This document shows, one piece after another, positions 52,919 through 63,981 of a stretch of DNA of 64,000 nucleotides. This stretch comes from Phytophthora quininea (Eukaryota; Oomycota; Peronosporomycetes; Peronosporales; Peronosporaceae). Numbering within the stretch: the stretch's first letter is position 1; each line of letters opens with the position of its first letter. The DNA lies in the NCBI GenBank assembly GCA_011947345.1, contig JAAVTG010000077.1, positions 124,001 through 188,000 of the forward strand. The letters run 5' to 3'. Made by a program: the position numbers and the translations under genes. The notes below the pieces were generated by a model that was given only the letters and a program-made list of their open reading frames with translations, was not told where the DNA came from and did not search any database.

Positions 52919-54156
52919 TCACGTCCCCAAATAAAAGTGTGCTGCAGCGCTAGACGACAAAGGAGAATACTCACGCAGCTGTAGCTCCCGGTACGGCAGT
53001 TCCGTCTTCACTTGCAACGAGCTTGGCCGCAGATGTAGTCTCTTCGGGTGCGTCGAGTTTGCTGCCGGGGTCGCTTCAACAGCAGCGTCGGCAGTCTCTT
53101 CAGCAGTGGTGTCTTCCGGTTTGTCAGGGTTCTCGTCCTTAGCGCTGTCGGACTTCTCGTCCTTGGCGACGTCGACCGCAGCATCGCCAACCTCCTCACT
53201 GTTGGCGGTGGCCTCGTCAATTGTGTCAACGTTGCCGTCCTCAGTGACTTCGGCCGATGCGTCTCCAACCTTCACCCCATCGTCGCCATCGACGGTGGTC
53301 TCTTCGACCGCTTCCACATCCGCATTGTCGGTGGCCACCTCCTCAGTCGTGCCGTTGTTTTCGGCGGCAGTGTCATCCTTTGCTCTTTCGGGGCCTCTCC
53401 ACTCTCCTCCACATCTTCAACAGACTCGGTGTCAACATCGTCCGCATCTTCAGCGACCTCCTCCGTGGCCTCTTTCTGCTGCTCCTCCGTCTTGGTCTTC
53501 TTAGCCACGTGCTCGTCTTCCATCTCCATGTCGTCTCGATCCTGCCGCTTCTTCGACTCGTCCTGGTTGTCCTCATCTTCGGGCATCTCCACATCATCAG
53601 CGGCAACTTCAACTTGCTCTTCAGCTCCATCTTCAGGCTTCGTCTCGTGCTTGTCGTCGCCCTCGGGCGTCTCAACTGCCTTCAGGTCCAGCGCCACCAT
53701 CCTGCGCACGAACTCCTCGAGCTTGTCCGCCTTGGTGCTGCCAAAGTCGCCCACGGGCTTGCCGGCCTTGTAGACGCGCACCAGCGGGAAGTGGTCCACC
53801 GCCTCCACCTCGCAGAGCGTCTCGAGCTTGCCGGCGTCCACCTTGACGAACGTGGCGTCCGTCTTGAGCTCCTCGGCCAGCGCGGCCATCGACGGCTCCA
53901 CCAGCCTGCAACCAGTGTCCCAGGACGCCGTGAACCAGGCCACCACCGGCACATCGGCCGTGTCGACAGTCGAGCGGAAGTTGTCGGTCGACGTGGCGCT
54001 GAGCATGCTGTAGTCTTTGGCGGTGGTGCTTGGACTGTTGAACTGTTGGGCTTGTGCTCGACGTGAGAAGTTGGAGAATGAAGCGGCTCGAGATTTTGTT
54101 GCAGTTCTGGAGGCGGTCGCCAGCGCTTGCCGAACTGAGTGCGTTGCCCCAGCCAT
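52919..54156 (-). CDS. Thioredoxin-fold protein with altered active site and long acidic tail
   Basis: ATG 54156 followed by a Ser/Arg/Ala-rich leader (MAGATHSVRQALATASRTAT) suggesting mitochondrial targeting. The thioredoxin fold is VPVVAWFTASWDTGCRLVEP, ATFVKVDAGKLETLCEVEAV and DHFPLVRVYKAGKPVGDFGS. The CxxC active site has become DTGC: the first, nucleophilic Cys is missing while the second remains, so normal disulfide reduction is unlikely. A Glu/Asp-rich tail of over 200 residues (for example EATEEVAEDADDVDTESVED) follows, probably disordered. One base is missing in an A run near 53385, shifting the last 140 codons. The stop at 52919 comes after a short non-acidic end (AAHFYLGT) which may be intronic. 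Confidence 0.75.
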
Positions 54157-54627
54157 ACACAGCGCAAGTCAACCCGCCTTGCCGCCAGCTGCCGCAAGGG
54201 TCTCCTGCTGCTTCCGTATTTCTGTTGGCCAAAGGGCAAGTTGCCCTTCCGTGCTTTTCGGCGGCGCGAAAATGAGGTGACGACTCGCTGCGTGATGTTC
54301 ATGCTGCTGCGGCTCACGCGTTGAGCCATGCAGCTGCATTCCACCGCGTAGTCAAAGCCCAGCGGGGACGAGAGGCATCTTTTCACAGTTTCCGTTGAGC
54401 TGTGTCGCTGTGAAAAACCCGCTTGACCCTCATGGAGCAATTGGCACCCTGCTCTTCAGATAAAATAGTGTGTATTGCTGGGGGTAAATAAGCGCCAAGA
54501 TGCAGCAAGCTAAGCTGTTGCAACGTAGTCTACCAGGCCGACCATTAGGACTGTCTGCTTCTCTTGGACGGCGACGGGGCCGTGATGCGGTCCTCCGGGT
54601 GGAGTCGGCGCTCCTCGTCCTGCAATT
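54157..54627. other. Upstream region of the thioredoxin-fold gene
   Basis: About 470 bp; overlapping short frames on both strands, none convincing. Probably promoter and 5' untranslated sequence. Confidence 0.35.
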
Positions 54628-55228
54628 CTAAGATGCGCTTTCCCTTAAACAGCGCCTTGACCGCACAGCCAGACGACAGACTTGCACTGCGGTGCAGTAG
54701 CGGGCTGTTGCAGGGGTTCTCGCTGGGTCGCTCGAGTATCCGCTGTCTCGCGGAACCGACTGCAGCAGCGAAGACTCATCGCTAAAACTGCGCACCCTCA
54801 GCGCGGCGCTAACTGCGGGCGGCGGCACCGTGGTGTCTATTGCCGGGACGTGCCAGGACTCGGGCAGCTTCCGCTTGCCGCCGCACACAGTTCTCGGCGT
54901 CGGGGAGTCCCCTCGTGGTGGTCGCTGGCCTCACGACCGAGCTGCCGTCCAGATCGTGTCGTCTCGGACTGATGTTGCTGGTCTTTTGACGCAGACGGTG
55001 GTGCAGCTTCTGCGTGGGGGTGCAGGGTTTGACGCCCGCCAGAGCGGCTCCCTCCTGGAACCTGTGGCCGACACTGACCGGCAGCGGCCGAGCAATGGGC
55101 AGCAGCGACATGTTCATCTGCACGAAGCTCCACGTCGAGCTGCCGCTGTTGGGCGGTGTCTGGACGACGGACTCGTTGGCGCAGAGCTCCATGAGCTTCT
55201 CTTCGCTCAGTCTGCTGGCGTTCTCCAT
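54628..55228 (-). CDS. Hypothetical Ser/Arg/Pro-rich protein, frame uncertain
   Basis: From ATG 55228 the minus strand reads MENASRLSEEKLMELCANES, then SSTWSFVQMNMSLLPIARPL and QEGAALAGVKPCTPTQKLHH. Around 54880 the coding character shifts to another frame (RKLPESWHVPAIDTTVPP and SFSDESSLLQSVPRDSGYSS), ending at 54628. Two frame shifts, again single-base, would be needed. No domain is known to me. Phosphorylation-type Ser-Pro composition suggests a regulatory or adaptor protein, but this is a guess. Confidence 0.45.
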
Positions 55229-55390
55229 GGTGTCGATCGCTGGGGGACATGACGAGCCTGCGGTGAGTTCCGGAGTGGATTTACGAAGAATAATACTAAT
55301 AGACATGGGTACCAGAGGAAGCAGGGTGCGGCTTTCCAAGCTCAAGCGTCCGGAAATCAGGCGAGGGCCACGAGCATGAAAGGCGGCCAA

Positions 55391-56278
55391 GAGGGAGGAG
55401 GCTGTCTAGGTGGAGGTAGGCACGAGCTGGCGGACGACGGCGAGGCGGCGATAAGAGGAATGTCTCTCCTGGAGCTGAGGAGCTGCGCTTCTGGGGGCGT
55501 CGGGCTAAAATTGGCGGCCGCTTTTACTCGGCGAGAAGCGCTTTTAGCGATCTCGCTACGGATTAGCGGCGACTTCAAGAACGCGGTCAAAGAAGCAGGA
55601 AAGCAGCACCAGGCTTTGGCTGCTGCTGCAGCAGCACGCCATATATATATGGACGGCCGTTGACGCGCCACGGAAAGCCCTGGGGCGGAAGTTTTCGTAG
55701 GTTTCAATGGCACCGTTGTGTGGCGTGTGCTCGGAATGTCCATGACAGCCTAGGTGGCGGCGGGATTCTCAGGAAACGAATGCTAGTACGAACTGCCAGT
55801 GGAGGAAGCTGCTGCGGTTGCTACGCTAGCAGAGAAGGCAGGTCTCCTGATGCCTCACGCCCTGAAGTTCAGGGAGTCGCCATCTACGGCGGGTAAGTAG
55901 CACTTGATCTCGCGGTCGCTGTGGCAACACGCTCTTGACCCACAGCTCGCGAGCAGAGAATAAGGAGGCTCTTATCGCGCTGCGTCGCGTCGCAAACTGG
56001 CACACGACGTGGGAGGGGAACTATTTCCGACACCGTCCAGCAGCACAAGAAACCTCGCCACATTCGGCACAGAAATCATTTCCTCACCACCATTGCAGCT
56101 CTGGCACCCCATGCCTCGCACTGAAAAGCGCTCCGCTGCAACAACCTGCGACCGCTCGAAGAAGCCTCCCCGAATGGATCAACTAGCCCCACAGCTCGTT
56201 TGACTTCACTTGTCTTTTATTTCAGCAGAGTAAACGTCTACAAGCAACGAGGTCTGGTGTGTGTCCTCCCTCGGGGTC
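55391..56278. other. Interval without a defensible gene
   Basis: About 890 bp. Ala/Gly-rich frames on both strands at 55357-55743 reflect GC-rich sequence. A small CATATATATATGG dyad lies near 55640. No family recognised. Confidence 0.35.
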
Positions 56279-56876
56279 TTAAGTAGTCGTTGACAATAAA
56301 TGGAAGATGGCGAGGCACCATGAGGACAGCTTCAACATACGTGTATTAATTAACGAAATAAATTTCCAAAGTCCGGCATAACCTGTAAGTCCACGTTGTC
56401 CAGCTGAGGGTGACTCGATTTCCGTTCTCCTCCAGCAGTCGATAGTGAACCGCGAGCAAATCGGGCACAGCACGTGCCCCGTGCTCAACCTTGTCACGCC
56501 AATGTAGCATTGATCGCGGCATTTCGCCAGCAGGCACTCAAAATGGTAGACAATTGGCCCTGCTCGTAGATAGACCAGGCGTCGGGCGACGGCATACAGA
56601 GCATCTTGCTGGTGGTCCCGGCGTTGCACTTTCGGGCTCTGGCGCTGCAGTTGGTGGTTCCGGTGCTGCACTTGCTTGTTCCTGTGAGATGGCTCGTGCC
56701 CTCCGCGCGCACAGAGACGTGGATTGGTGCCGAATCATTCTCCTTCGGCTCCCTGCGATCGGTGTGTGGCACCGAGGGCACGGGACGCGGCCGGCAGGTC
56801 GGCAGGTTGCCCTGTGTCTTCCGTACGAGTCGAGGCGAGCGAATGGGCGTCCACAGCTCGGGCAGATAATTCTCAT
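56279..56876 (-). pseudogene. Cys/His-rich zinc-finger-like gene or remnant
   Basis: From ATG 56876: MRIICPSCGRPFARLDSYGR with HRATC, then RVPCPRCHTPIAGSRRRMIR with HQSTSLC, two C2H2/C2HC-like fingers. A Pro/Glu/Ala-rich linker leads to ARCSVCRRPTPG, after which another frame (56279-56671) continues with FECLLAKCRDQCYIGVTRLS and GHVLCPICSRF, giving a RING-like spread of Cys/His. One or two frame shifts are needed to join them. Possibly a nucleic-acid-binding or transposon-derived protein. Confidence 0.45.
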
Positions 56877-56976
56877 GGTGTCTTGGGGCGAATTGAGCAA
56901 CAAGAAATTCGAGCGGCCAATTGTGGCGTGCCCCCATAGTCTTTGCACCCATACAAATTCCAAGTGAGCGGCCAAT

Positions 56977-58103
56977 TGCGGGTGTTATCGTTATAGAGGC
57001 AGAAATCATTTGCGAGATACAGATACAGTGGACTCGACAGGATTCGTCTGCACTCATCGACCGAAGTTTTGTATGAGACTCCTCTTTGGCGTGGCAGCAG
57101 TTTGTTGTGGAGGAGGCGCCTCGAAGCCACGACCACCCTTGCGTGGCCGTTTCGAATGATATGCTGTTGTCGAAAGGAACATCAGCGATTCCGCAGAGCG
57201 CACACACTCGCAAACAGAGACTGAACAGGGGCTACCCACCCGCTGGGCCTCATTATCCAATTCGCCGACGCGCAGAAACTTCGCCCACGCACCGACTGCA
57301 GACCAGGTCGGGGAAGGACCCCTCGTTGCAGCGGGCGAGAGGCCGCCACCGGCTTTTTGACCATGCAGTCACCTACACATTTGCAACCCCAACAAGCGAT
57401 CCAGCCGCGCTGGAAACCACCAACACCAGCCGACGTCGCAGGAGAAAATATGCAAAATACTGACGAAAGACTGAGAAACAAACAAAAACAAACAAACATA
57501 CGAAAGTCACTTTCAAGAGAACTGACCATTTTGTGCAGCAGTAGGGCGCCGTGCTTGCGCAAAGCGCGTCCGGTGCAAGCATCCATATATTGCAAAAGTA
57601 GACAGCTTTTTCTATTCATAATCCCGTTTGGCTTCCACTCACATCGAGTTTGGTGAGTTTGGAGACACAAAGCTCCCACAGACCCCCGCCGTCCAAAGGA
57701 GTGCATTGGAGCGGTCGTCGGCATGTGAGATGACGTTCCTGCTATGGTTGGTGACTCACCAAGTAGTGATGTTAAATCGATCCAATCGGATTGATCGGTT
57801 GTCCCGTTTGACCAATCGGAATCGATCGGATTGTGAGTGGGCAAAAATCCGATCGATTCCGATCGATTTCCGACTGATCGATATTCATTTTTCGCAGGAA
57901 TCCCCAGAAACGAATTTATTTGTCCTTCTCAAAGAGAGGTATATCAATACATGAAATACACGACTGATCTCGTATTGGTAGAAACTTGGCAATTTCCACC
58001 AATAGTTAGCTGTACTTGTCTAGCTTCATGCTAAATTTTTGATATCAAGAACCGGAGAGGTAATGAAAGGGCGCTCTGGAGAACGAGCGTGCTGGGTGCA
58101 GCG
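56977..58103. other. Interval with repeats but no clear gene
   Basis: About 1.1 kb. The minus-strand frame 57182-57844 (220 codons) is compositionally odd and includes homopolymeric Cys/Phe; I do not believe it is coding. The GATCG-type repeats at 57774-57885 are listed separately. Confidence 0.35.
57774..57885. repeat. Cluster of GATCG/ATCGGATT short repeats in both orientations
   Basis: Within about 110 bp the motif ATCGGATT or its complement AATCCGAT, and the shorter GATCGATT/GATCGG, recur roughly ten times, producing several overlapping inverted repeats. Confidence 0.65.
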
Positions 58104-58605
58104 ATGCCTGCTGCCGTGACGGCGTCAGGCGCTACGACTACGGCTGCTTTGAGCAGTGGTGAAGGAGAGGCGTCGACGGTGTTGGGAGCTGCGGGAAATG
58201 CCGCGACGCACAGCCTGTACATGCGCCAAACGCGCGAGGGCAGCATCAGCGAGTCGATGATGTTCTCTGCTGACGTCGATGCGGCTACATAGGAGATCCA
58301 GCGCATTTGCACGGGTGCGTCGACGGACGAGGCTGCGTTGGCGGCTCTGCTGCTGTCGAAGACAGCGGAGCAGCGCTACCTGATCTGGTGGCGCTACCAC
58401 AAGCAGAGCTTGACGGTGTGGGTGATGAGAACGAGCGACTATGGCGTGCTGCTGAAGATGCTGTTGATTCCACTGGAGCACGTGGAGGCAGAGATTCTCC
58501 GTGAGGCGACGAAAGGCCTGGGCACGACGGAGGAGGGGATCTATCCGGTGGTGATGGCTCGCTCGAACGCGGAGGTCGCTCTGCTGAAGAAGACGTCCAG
58601 GAGAA
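58104..58605 (+). pseudogene. Annexin fragment
   Basis: From ATG 58104 an Ala/Thr/Ser-rich N-terminus leads to SLYMRQTREGSISESMMFSA, then an in-frame TAG at 58290-58292, then EIQRICTGASTDEAALAALL with LSKTAEQRYLIWWRYHKQSL and, in the next repeat, EILREATKGLGTTEEGIYPV followed by VMARSNAEVALLKKT. These are annexin repeats (KGxGT(D/T)E calcium loops, helices A-E), Ca-dependent phospholipid-binding proteins. Only about one and a half of four repeats remain. Immediately after LLKKT the same frame enters transporter membrane helices. Confidence 0.75.
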
Positions 58606-60640
58606 GTACGACGCTGCTGTCAAACCTGGCCATGGGCATGTGGTTCTTCTTCCTCTCGGCCATCGGACGCAACGGCGACATCGCGACTCCGATGGGCATG
58701 GTGTCGGTGCTGATCTTCGTCATCTTCGCTGGCTTCATCGTGACCAAGAGCCAAATCCCGGACTACCTCGTCTGGGCGCACTGGATCAGTCCCATGACGT
58801 GGAGTCTCAAGGCTCTCGCCATCAACCAGTACCGCTCCTGACCGATGGACGTGTGTGTACGACGGCGTCGACTACTGCACGGACTACGGCATGAAGATGG
58901 GCGAGTACTACCTGGACCTGTACGGCATCGACACGGAGAAGGAGTGGATCGTGTACGGCGTCATCTACACGGCGGCAATGTACGTTGTGTTCGTGTTCCT
59001 GTCGTACCTGACCCTGGAGTACATTCGCTACGAAGTGCCGGAGAACGTCGACGTGTCGGAGAAGACGATCGAGGACGACTCGTACGCTATGCTGGAGACA
59101 CCCAAGAAGAAGAGAGCATCTTACACGGACGACTACGTCGTAGAGGTGGACAACCGCGAGAAGAACTTCACGCCGGTGACCGTGGCGTTCCAGGACATCT
59201 GGTACTCGGTCCCGGACCCGAAGAACCCGAAGGAGTCGCTCGACCTGCTCAAGGGCATCAACGGCTTTGCTGTCCCCGGATCGATCACTGCGCTTATGGG
59301 ATCATCAGGAGCTGGCAAGACGACGCTGATGGATGTGATTGCTGGCCGCAAGACTGGCGGCAAGATCGAGGCAAGACTCTGTTGAACGGCTACGAAACCA
59401 ACGACTTGGTCATCCGTCGGTGCACGGGATACTGTGAGCAGATAGATGTCCACTCGGAGGCTGCTACGATCCGCGAGGCTCTGACGTTCAGCTCGTTCCT
59501 CCGCCAGGACGCGTCGATCCCCGACTCGAAAAGTACGATTCGGTGGATGAGTGCATTGAGCTGCTCGGCCTGGAGGACATCGCCGACCAGACCATCCGCG
59601 GCAGCTCCGTGGAGCAGATGAAGCGTCTGACCATCGGCGTGGAGCTGGCTGCTCAGCCGAGTGTGGTCTTCCTGGACGAGCCGACGAGTGGTCTGGATGC
59701 TCGCTCGGCCAAGCTCATCATGGACGGTGTGCGCAAGGTGGCCGACTCGGGCCGCACGATCATCTGCACGATCCACCAGCCGTCGTCGGAGGTGTTCTAC
59801 CTGTTCGACAGCCTGCTGCTGCTCAAGCGCGGCGGCGAGACCGTGTTCTACGGGAACCTGGGCGAGAGCTGCCGCAACCTGGTCGACTACTTCGAGAACA
59901 TCCCCGGCGTGGCGCCGCTGCCGAAGGGCTACAATTCGGCCACGTGGATGCTGGAGTGCATTGGTGCGGGTGTGAACAACGGCGCCGCCCAGCAAGTTAA
60001 CTTCGTCGACTACTTCAACAGGAGCTCGTACCGCCAGGTGCTGGACGCCGAGATGGCCTAGGAGGGCGTGACGGTGCCGTCGCCCAGCCTCCCCGAGATG
60101 GTGTTCGCCAAGAAGCGCGCGGCGACGTCTCTGACACAGATGAAGTTCGTGGTGGGCCGCTTCTTCACCATGTGCTGGCGCACGCCGACCTACAACTTGA
60201 CGCGTATGATCATGGCCGTGTTCCTGGCGCTGCTCTTCGGCGTCGTGTTCGTCGACGCCAGCTACGACTCGTACGCAGGGCTGAACTCGGGCGTCGGCAT
60301 GGTGTACATGGCGTCGCTCTTCTTGGCGATGACGGCGTTCCAGAGCGTGCTGCCGCTCTCGTCCTCGGAGCGCGCCTCGTACTACCGCGAGCGCGCGTCG
60401 CAGACGTACAAAGCCTTCTGGTACTTCGTGGGCTCGACGCTGGCGGAGATCCCGTACTGCTTCATGAGTGGCGCGCTGTTCACGGTCATCTTCTACCCGA
60501 TGGTGGGATTTACGGACGTCGGCGTCGGCATCGTGTTCAGGCTGGCGGCCTCGCTTAGCGTGCTCATGCAGGTGTACATGGGGCAGATGTTTGCGTACGC
60601 CATGCCGTCGGAAGAGGTGGCGGCCATCATAGTTCGCCTC
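58606..60640 (+). pseudogene. PDR/ABCG-type full-size ABC transporter remnant (end of first TMD, NBD2, TMD2)
   Basis: Pleiotropic-drug-resistance family efflux pump, incomplete. Membrane helices: LAMGMWFFFLSAIGRNGDIA, FAGFIVTKSQIPDYLVWAHW and [16 protein letters not shown]. Then the linker EEYIRYE-like segment and NBD2: Walker [21 protein letters not shown] (about 59295-59350), signature VEQMKRLTIGVELA, Walker B VVFLDEPTSGLDARS and switch IICTIHQPSSEVF. TMD2 starts VGRFFTMCWRTPTYNLTRMI. Frame breaks lie at about 58835, 59370 and 59530, and an in-frame TAG at 60059-60061. NBD1 and most of TMD1 are absent, replaced by the annexin piece; similarity stops at about 60630. Confidence 0.88.
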
Positions 60641-61219
60641 GATCGCGCTGGTGGGCTGAGCAAACAGGGGTGCTATTGTCGGTTTAGCTGCTGGGCCTTC
60701 GTGCGTTGCTTGAGTTGATCTGGCTGTTGATGAGAATCCGGTCGTTGACGCTTGGCCCTGAGCGCGTAGGTCCTGGCGAGTTGAACTTGATGTAGTATCC
60801 TTGCTGATCTCAGCAACGTACCAAACAGAAGAATACTTTGAACAACGCAGAAAACAATTGCTGGGACGCACGGAAAAATAGGATCGGTTCATCCTGTTGT
60901 TAACGATTGGTTTCTGTTCTTGATAAACAGTCAGAAGATTGGCAACCAGGATCTCCAAGGCCGAGTTCAACTCGATGCACTACAGCGCGAAGCAGGCACA
61001 CGCTAGCCGATTCTTTGCAGATCAAGTCTCCACCGATGGCTATAGGGCCAGCGTGCTGCTCACGAGACCGAAAACCGCTGAAGACCACTTGATCTCACCA
61101 ATCACTGCCCGCGACCCGTTTGAATTGGCTCTCAAGCGGCTACCAGCCAACTACGCTCCAGACGTGATGATCGGCATTTACCCCGGTATGAGGACGCTTT
61201 GCACTGCGATCTGCGTCGG
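60641..61219. other. Unassigned interval between two transporter remnants
   Basis: The 60641-60930 part looks like retrotransposon LTR or untranslated sequence but shows no paired copy in the window. A plus-strand frame starting at 60939 (KAEFNSMHYSAKQAHASRFF) has protein-like composition but no family I recognise. Confidence 0.35.
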
Positions 61220-61450
61220 TCGGCTTCCACGGCAACGCGAGCAGATTGACGTGCACTTGGACGCGTCGACGATCTGCGAGGAGCAGATAAAACTCCTGAC
61301 GATCGGCGTGAAGGTGTGGGCCATTTTCAGGGGAGCCATGGGTGGTCGAGCAGCCGAGCGTGTTGTTTCTGGGCTGTTGTTTCTGGGCAGTTTGTCGGGA
61401 CACCCACTCGAATCATGGACGGGTGTCGGCAAGATGGCCAATACGGACTG
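61220..61450 (+). pseudogene. Second, badly decayed PDR transporter NBD2 fragment
   Basis: Contains REQIDVHLDASTICEEQIKL followed by LTIGVKV: the Q-loop region (EQIDVHSEA-like) is joined by internal deletion to the signature region (EQMKRLTIGVELA-like). In the next frame comes VEQPSVLFLG, the Walker B strand, then GVGKMANT. It parallels 59430-59750 of the neighbouring remnant, so two transporter copies once stood here. Confidence 0.6.
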
Positions 61451-61776
61451 TGTGCTCGGTTCAACAGTCTTCGTTAGAAGGGCATTCCTGCTTGGTGTTT
61501 TCGAAGATTGTTCTCAAAGAAACATTTCGCTCTGTTACGAAGATGTGAGTCTCGCTGCAGATGTTGCCTGCGTGTTTAGTTTTGGCAATTTTTTCGCTCC
61601 TGGTAACGAAGTGGAAAGTTGAGCGCTGATGAACAACATGCGGGTTAATATTGATCGGTCAAAGTTATACAGTGCGTTGCTTCACGATGACGAACTACCG
61701 GGATGCTGCAGCGACTGCGGCGAGACTGGCGAAACATGAATTACGTCCCCGTTACGTGTGATTCTGGAAACTGGAG
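61451..61776. other. Flank of the second hAT element
   Basis: About 325 bp, no gene. It should include one terminal repeat of the hAT element; I could not identify it because the opposite end is outside the window. Confidence 0.35.
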
Positions 61777-63981
61777 CTATTCGTCTTCATTGGAGTCTTC
61801 AGAGCGAGACAGCTTTTCAGTGACTTTATTGAACTTCAGAAACGACTGAGCTTCAGAGACGGCTTGAACAGCATCGTCGCCAAGCCGAGCACGGCGAACG
61901 CTCACAGTGGACCCAGCAGCAGAAAAAGCTTGCTCGCTGGGAACAGAAGTTGCCATCACTGCAAGGTAATCACGTGCCATCATTTGAATGCGAGGAAACC
62001 CTTCCAGGTTCCGCATCCACTTGCAAACTTCTCTGCTCTTTGTTTTCCCGTGCATGGATATATCTTGATGGGGAAGCCACCGATCAAGTTCACTGGAAAA
62101 TGGTTCATTATTTGTTGTTGCGGGCTCACCAACCCCAAACGACACGTCGATTAAATTGTTGAGTGCCTTGTCGAGTTCGTGGTCTTGCTCTTCCTGCTGA
62201 TTTACTTGTGGAGCAAGCGATTCGCGTTGCTGTGCCTCGTGAAGGGACCGGTAGTTTGCTTCATACTCCTCCAGGACGAGCTGCTTAAAGGGCTCCATAT
62301 CTACTCCTGCACTTTGCAGCAGCAGTTTTGCTCTGGGATCCATCATTGCTGCAATTTGTGCCTCGCGGGATTTCACAGCCTTTTTATATTCATCCAGCTT
62401 CGCCTTGAATGCCGTGGCAAAGTCAACGGTGTAGTGCGATGTGGCCGAATCGACAGTTCTCGTCGCGTGTTTGGAGATCATATCGAACACTACAACTGCC
62501 ATACCAAACGTAGGATAGTTTTTCCCTGACATCATGGTTGTAGCAGCTTTTACCGGCGTCAAGAAACGATAGAATTGGCCAAGTGCATCCCACGTAGCTT
62601 CGGTAAACTCAGCTGCAAGGCGGCTATCGGGTGCAATCCTGAATTCCGTGTATCCGGCGTGACGGCCGCGTATTCTCCGCTGCAATTCTTCGACAGGCTG
62701 CCGGAGTTTGATGGCGGTGGACACCATTTCCCACGTGCTGTTCCACCGCGTCACGCAGTCGAGCTCAGGCTGACGAAGTGGGACTTGCAGGACTTTGCAC
62801 ACTAGCACCAGGGCTTCACCAAGCGATGGAGACTCGGATATCTTTTTCATAATGTCACGAACTCTACCAATACTGCTTTCAACAAAGGGCATTGCTGGAG
62901 CCCTGCTTTAACGGCGAGTTGGAGCACGTGAGCCAAGCAGTGTACTTGGTAAACCACAGGAGTCTCCGTGATATTTGTGTCAGCTGAATTATCTATGGAA
63001 GCAGATGACGCGATGGACGATTCTAAATGATGTCGAAATTGCGCCGGAAGATTGTTGTTGATAGAGTCGATCATGGTGCCGTTGTTGGCAGCGTTATCTG
63101 TTGTAATTGCCCAGAGAGACTTTAGAATTTTATTGTCCATTGCATTGATCACGTCGAAGAGATGATCCGCCAAACGAACACCAGTATGTGGATATTCTAC
63201 ACGTTGAAACCCTAAAATAACGGAGCGCATGTTCCATTTCACGTCCATCCAGTGTATAGTCACCACCATGTAACCGCGGTTTGCCGCAGATGTCCACATA
63301 TCAGTAGTGATACTAGTACGGCAGTCTCCAATCTCCTCCACCATTGTTTTCCTTACAAGCTCTTTTTCAATTTTCCATTTCACAAGCACATGTTCGGACT
63401 GTTTGTCGAACAGGAACATTGTACGTTGGCTGCAACGTGTTACAGAAAGCAATAAACTTTTTGACCCACAACTGAAAACGGCTGCGAGTTTTCAATGATC
63501 CAGTCAACCAGAGCACTGTCAGCATCTGCTTTTGAAAATGCGCCATCCGTGCGCTGCTTCACGCATCTTTCGAAGTAGCACAAAAGATCTGATTGCTGAG
63601 AGGAGTTAGAGCTGTTAGCACCACTGTATTCACGGCTGTGATATTTTTCCATGTGCCTACTCCACGTGGTATGAGCCACAGAGTTCCAGATTTGTGTTTT
63701 CGCCTCACGAGTGCAGGACTTGCACGAATATGTGCCATCCCTATGATCTTCAATAAACTCCCAAATGGGTGACCGTTTTTCTGATCACTTGACGTCGACG
63801 TTGATGTCGACGCCGCCGCTGACTCAAACGCTGACGCTGACGCTGATGCTGACACTGACACCGATGCTGCTGCTGACGCTGCTGCTGACGCTGCTGCTGA
63901 CGCTGCTGCTGACGCTTCCTCAGCGTTTGCCTCTGTCTGGGCTGCTGTGTCCAGCTCCATGCTGCTGGAATCGCTGTCCAT
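61777..63981 (-). CDS. hAT transposase (BED finger, RNase H-like core, dimerisation domain), three frame breaks
   Basis: ATG 63981: MDSDSSSMELDTAAQTEANA followed by an Ala/Ser repeat tract. BED finger: GTYSCKSCTREAKTQIWN and HTTWSRHMEKYH. Core: CRTSITTDMWTSAANRGYMV with the first catalytic Asp, LWAITTDNAANNGTMIDSIN with the second, and QVHCLAHVLQLAVKAGL; then CVTRWNSTWEM. C-terminal dimerisation and third acidic region: FPRIQMMARDYLAVMATSVP and SEQAFSAAGSTVSVRRARLG. Breaks near 63690 (G run), 63460, and 62885 (C run) are single-base; no nonsense codons otherwise. Two long clean frames remain, so the element looks young. About 735 residues. It resembles the DAYSLEEPER/ZBED1-like branch. Terminal repeats not seen. 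Confidence 0.88.
63868..63915. repeat. Four tandem 12-bp units encoding an Ala/Ser tract
   Basis: The unit GCTGCTGCTGAC is repeated about four times, flanked by degenerate GCTGAC/GACACT units. On the minus strand it encodes the (Ala-Ala-Ala-Ser) tract near the N-terminus of the hAT transposase. Confidence 0.75.

Noticed and set aside
55357..55743. 128-codon minus frame and a 95-codon plus frame at 55376-55663
   Set aside because: Both are Ala/Ser/Gly-rich, overlap each other antisense, and show no homology or start context to choose between them.
57182..57844. 220-codon minus frame
   Set aside because: Composition is erratic with runs of Cys, Phe and Leu; it crosses repeat DNA and has no recognisable segment.
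59390..60970. 526-codon open frame on the minus strand
   Set aside because: It lies opposite the ABC transporter and is made of Arg/His/Ala-rich low-information sequence, the usual antisense shadow of a GC-rich coding strand.
63868..63915. Tandem array considered as CRISPR-like
   Set aside because: Units are 12 bp without spacers and encode an Ala/Ser tract in a eukaryotic transposase.
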